Below, in pieces: positions 4,867 through 7,132 of a stretch of DNA of 7,132 nt. The notes under the pieces were generated by a model. It made no database searches and was not told the DNA's origin. It saw only the letters and a program-made list of their open reading frames with translations. Location of the stretch: contig JADGOU010000151.1 in NCBI GenBank assembly GCA_017882835.1, positions 1 through 7,132 of the forward strand, written 5' to 3'. The first letter of the stretch is position 1; every line of letters begins with the position of its first letter. This stretch comes from Frankiaceae bacterium. GTDB lineage: Bacteria > Actinomycetota > Actinomycetes > JADGOU01. Made by a program: the position numbers and the translations under genes.

Positions 4867-7132
4867 CTACAGCTTCTCCACCGGGGCATAGCGCAGCAGC
4901 AGCCGCTTGACGCCGAGCTGCGCGCCGAAGTCGATGCTCGCCTCGGCGGTGGTGTCCGCTCCGGCGGTGGCGACCACCGTACCCAGGCCGAAGGTGTCGT
5001 GCGAGACCCGGTCCCCCGGCGTCAGTGCGATCACCGGGCGCAGGCCGACCCCGGCGGTGCGTCGGCCGGAGTCCACCACCCGGCGGGTGACCGCGGCCAT
5101 CGCCGGCTCCGCGCCGGTGGCGGTGCGGCGCCAGTCCACCAGCTCGGCCGGCACCTCCTCTAAGAAGCGCGACGGTGGGTTGTAGGCCGTCTGCCCCCAG
5201 GCGCTGCGCACCACGGCGCGGGAGAGGTAGAGCCGCTGCCGAGCCCGGGTGATCCCGACGTAGGCGAGGCGGCGCTCCTCCTCCATCTCGGCCTGGTCGC
5301 CGAACGAGCGCAGGTGCGGAAAGACGCCGTCCTCCAGCCCAGTGAGGAAGACCACCGGGAACTCCAAGCCCTTGGCGCTGTGCAGGGTCATCAGGGTGAC
5401 CACGCCGCCAGCACCGTCGTCGTCCGGGATCTCGTCGGCGTCGGCCACCAGCGAGACCTGCTCGAGGAACTCGACCACCGTGCCGTCCGGCACTCGCTCT
5501 TCGAACTCCCGGGCCACCCCGACCAGTTCCTGGCAGTTCTCGGCCCGGCCCTCGTCCTGCAGCCGGTCACTTTCGGTCAGCTCGGCCAGGTAGCCGGTTC
5601 GGTCCAGCACCGCGGTCAGGACGGCGCTCGGACCCGCGCCGGCCTCCATCTCGGCCCGCAGCTCGTCGAGCAGGCCGGAGAAGGCCCGGATCGCCGTACC
5701 GGCCCGGGTGTTCAAACCGGGGGCCTCGTCGCAGCGGTCCAGCGCCGCGGCGAACGGGATCCGCTCCCGCTCGGCCAGCGCGCTCAGGCAGGCCTCGGCC
5801 CGGTCTCCGATCCCGCGCCGCGGGGTGTTGAGGATGCGGCGCAGGCTGACGGTGTCGGTCGGGTTGGCCAGCACCCGCAGGTAGGCGAGCAGGTCGCGGA
5901 CCTCCCGCCGCTCGTAGAACCGCACGCCACCGACAACCTTGTAGGGCAGGCCGACCCGGATGAACACCTCCTCGAAAACCCGGCTCTGGGCGTTGGTGCG
6001 GTAGAACACTGCGACCTGCGCCGGCGTGATGCCGTCGGCATCGCCGAGCCGGTCGACCTCGCCGGCGACGAAGGCGGCTTCGTCGTGCTCGTTGTCGGCG
6101 ACGTACCCAGTGATCTTGTTGCCGCCGCCGGCGTCCGACCAGAGGTTCTTCGGCTTGCGGTTGGGGTTGCGGGCGATCACCGCGTTGGCGGCCGACAGGA
6201 TGGTCTGGGTGGAACGATAGTTCTGCTCCAGCAGGATCACCCTGGCGTCCGGATAGTCCTCCTCGAACGCCAGGATGTTGCGGATGCTGGCCCCGCGAAA
6301 GGCATAGATCGACTGGTCGGCGTCCCCAACGACACAGAGCTCCGCGGGCGGTACGCCGCTGGTCGCGGCCGCCCGGACCAGCTCGCCGTCCACGGTGCGG
6401 CGCTCGCGCTGGCCCACCGAGCCGCCGACGAGCTCGCGGACCAAGACGTACTGCGCGTGGTTGGTGTCCTGGTACTCATCCACCAGCACGTGCCGGAACC
6501 GTCGCCGGTAGTGCTCGGCCACGTCCGGGAACAACTGCAGCACCGAGACGGTGGACATGATCAGGTCGTCGAAGTCCAGGGCGTTGGACTCCCGCAGCCG
6601 GCGCTGGTAGAGCGCGTACACCTCGGCCAGCTGCTTCTCGGCCACCGTGGCGGCCCGGTCGGCGCAGGTGTCGAAGTCGACCAGCTCGTTTTTCAAGTTG
6701 CTGACCTGGGCCGCCAGGACGCGGGCCGGAAAGCGCTTGGGATCCAGGTCGAGGTCGCGGGTCACCAGCGTCATCAATCGCTGGGCGTCACCTTGGTCGT
6801 AGATGGAGAAGGTCGGGCGCAGCCCCAGCCGGCGGGCCTCCGTTCGCAGGATCCGCACGCAGGCGGAGTGGAAGGTCGATACCCACATCACCCGACTAGC
6901 GGCGCGGCTGTGACGACCGACGGCCCGGTCCCCGACCGCAGCGGCCACCCGCTCCTTCATCTCGCCGGCAGCCTTGTTGGTGAACGTGATCGCCAAGATC
7001 TCGCCGGGATGTACGCCGCGCGCGGCCAGCAGGTACCCGATCCGGTGGGTGAGCACCCGGGTCTTGCCGGAGCCCGCACCGGCCACGATGAGCAGCGGAC
7101 CACCCTCGTGCACGACCGCGGCTCGCTGCTGC
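4867..7132 (-). CDS. pcrA: ATP-dependent DNA helicase PcrA/UvrD1 (superfamily 1A), 5' end outside window
   Basis: This is a 3'-5' DNA helicase/translocase of the UvrD/PcrA family, acting in nucleotide excision repair, replication-fork maintenance and removal of stalled complexes. The frame stays open to the right edge. Its first residues, QQRAAVVHEGG, contain the Q-motif glutamine, so only a short N-terminus (probably a few dozen residues) is missing. Numbering from the Val at 7113, motifs are: Walker A AGAGSGKT (11-18), Ia AITFTNKAA (41-49), II DEYQDTN (212-218), III VVGDADQSIYAFRG (261-274), IV LLEQNYRST (294-302), V TLMTLHSAKGLEF (573-585) and VI RRLAYVGITRAR (614-625). The C-terminus (about 697-748, LTPGDRVSHDTFGLGTV onward) is the Tudor-like domain linked to RNA polymerase binding in this family. 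All helicase motifs are intact. Two insertions relative to the M. tuberculosis UvrD1 sequence as I remember it lie at about 62-74 and 231-253. Its promoter lies outside the window. Confidence 0.97.
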   Translation of the reverse strand, partial: QQRAAVVHEGGPLLIVAGAGSGKTRVLTHRIGYLLAARGVHPGEILAITFTNKAAGEMKERVAAAVGDRAVGRHSRAASRVMWVSTFHSACVRILRTEARRLGLRPTFSIYDQGDAQRLMTLVTRDLDLDPKRFPARVLAAQVSNLKNELVDFDTCADRAATVAEKQLAEVYALYQRRLRESNALDFDDLIMSTVSVLQLFPDVAEHYRRRFRHVLVDEYQDTNHAQYVLVRELVGGSVGQRERRTVDGELVRAAATSGVPPAELCVVGDADQSIYAFRGASIRNILAFEEDYPDARVILLEQNYRSTQTILSAANAVIARNPNRKPKNLWSDAGGGNKITGYVADNEHDEAAFVAGEVDRLGDADGITPAQVAVFYRTNAQSRVFEEVFIRVGLPYKVVGGVRFYERREVRDLLAYLRVLANPTDTVSLRRILNTPRRGIGDRAEACLSALAERERIPFAAALDRCDEAPGLNTRAGTAIRAFSGLLDELRAEMEAGAGPSAVLTAVLDRTGYLAELTESDRLQDEGRAENCQELVGVAREFEERVPDGTVVEFLEQVSLVADADEIPDDDGAGGVVTLMTLHSAKGLEFPVVFLTGLEDGVFPHLRSFGDQAEMEEERRLAYVGITRARQRLYLSRAVVRSAWGQTAYNPPSRFLEEVPAELVDWRRTATGAEPAMAAVTRRVVDSGRRTAGVGLRPVIALTPGDRVSHDTFGLGTVVATAGADTTAEASIDFGAQLGVKRLLLRYAPVEKL

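Overview
The window is high-GC DNA with the strong GC3 bias of an actinobacterium. Long open frames occur on both strands in nearly every coding stretch, and most of them are codon-bias shadows. The protein sequences (an actinobacterial-type PcrA/UvrD1, a DUF6350/PerM-like membrane protein, an IcmB-sized B12-binding protein) and the gene order support this phylum. I cannot fix the genus. It is an ordinary chromosomal housekeeping region: I see no mobile element, phage gene, CRISPR array, tRNA or rRNA.

Layout from high to low coordinates: (1) 4867-7132, minus strand: pcrA, complete at its C-terminus and missing only a short N-terminus past the window end. (2) 4081-4830, plus strand: a secreted or membrane-anchored M23 (LytM-type) metallopeptidase, convergent with pcrA across a 36-bp gap. 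(3) 3719-4080: a divergent intergenic region of about 360 bp holding several dyads and a perfect 14-bp tandem duplication. (4) 1-3718, minus strand: a probable operon of four genes, a 136-residue cobalamin-binding protein, then sucC and sucD (succinyl-CoA synthetase beta and alpha, 6 bp apart), then a polytopic DUF6350 membrane protein that runs off the left edge.

How the genes fit together: SucC and SucD form the TCA-cycle enzyme that interconverts succinyl-CoA and succinate with substrate-level phosphorylation. The small B12-binding protein directly upstream is the type that serves as the coenzyme-binding subunit of acyl-CoA mutases (isobutyryl-, methylmalonyl- or hydroxyisobutyryl-CoA). 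One such reaction yields succinyl-CoA, so a metabolic link to sucCD is plausible but inferred. The catalytic large subunit is not in the window. As I recall it, the order pcrA/uvrD1 - M23 peptidase (opposite strand) - sucC - sucD - PerM-like protein matches the conserved actinobacterial neighbourhood known in Mycobacterium tuberculosis (Rv0949-Rv0955), with purN and purH expected beyond the left edge.

No new biological system is evident. The points worth a second look are the B12-binding gene heading the sucCD cluster, the dyads and tandem repeat in the divergent intergenic region, and two lineage-specific insertions in PcrA.
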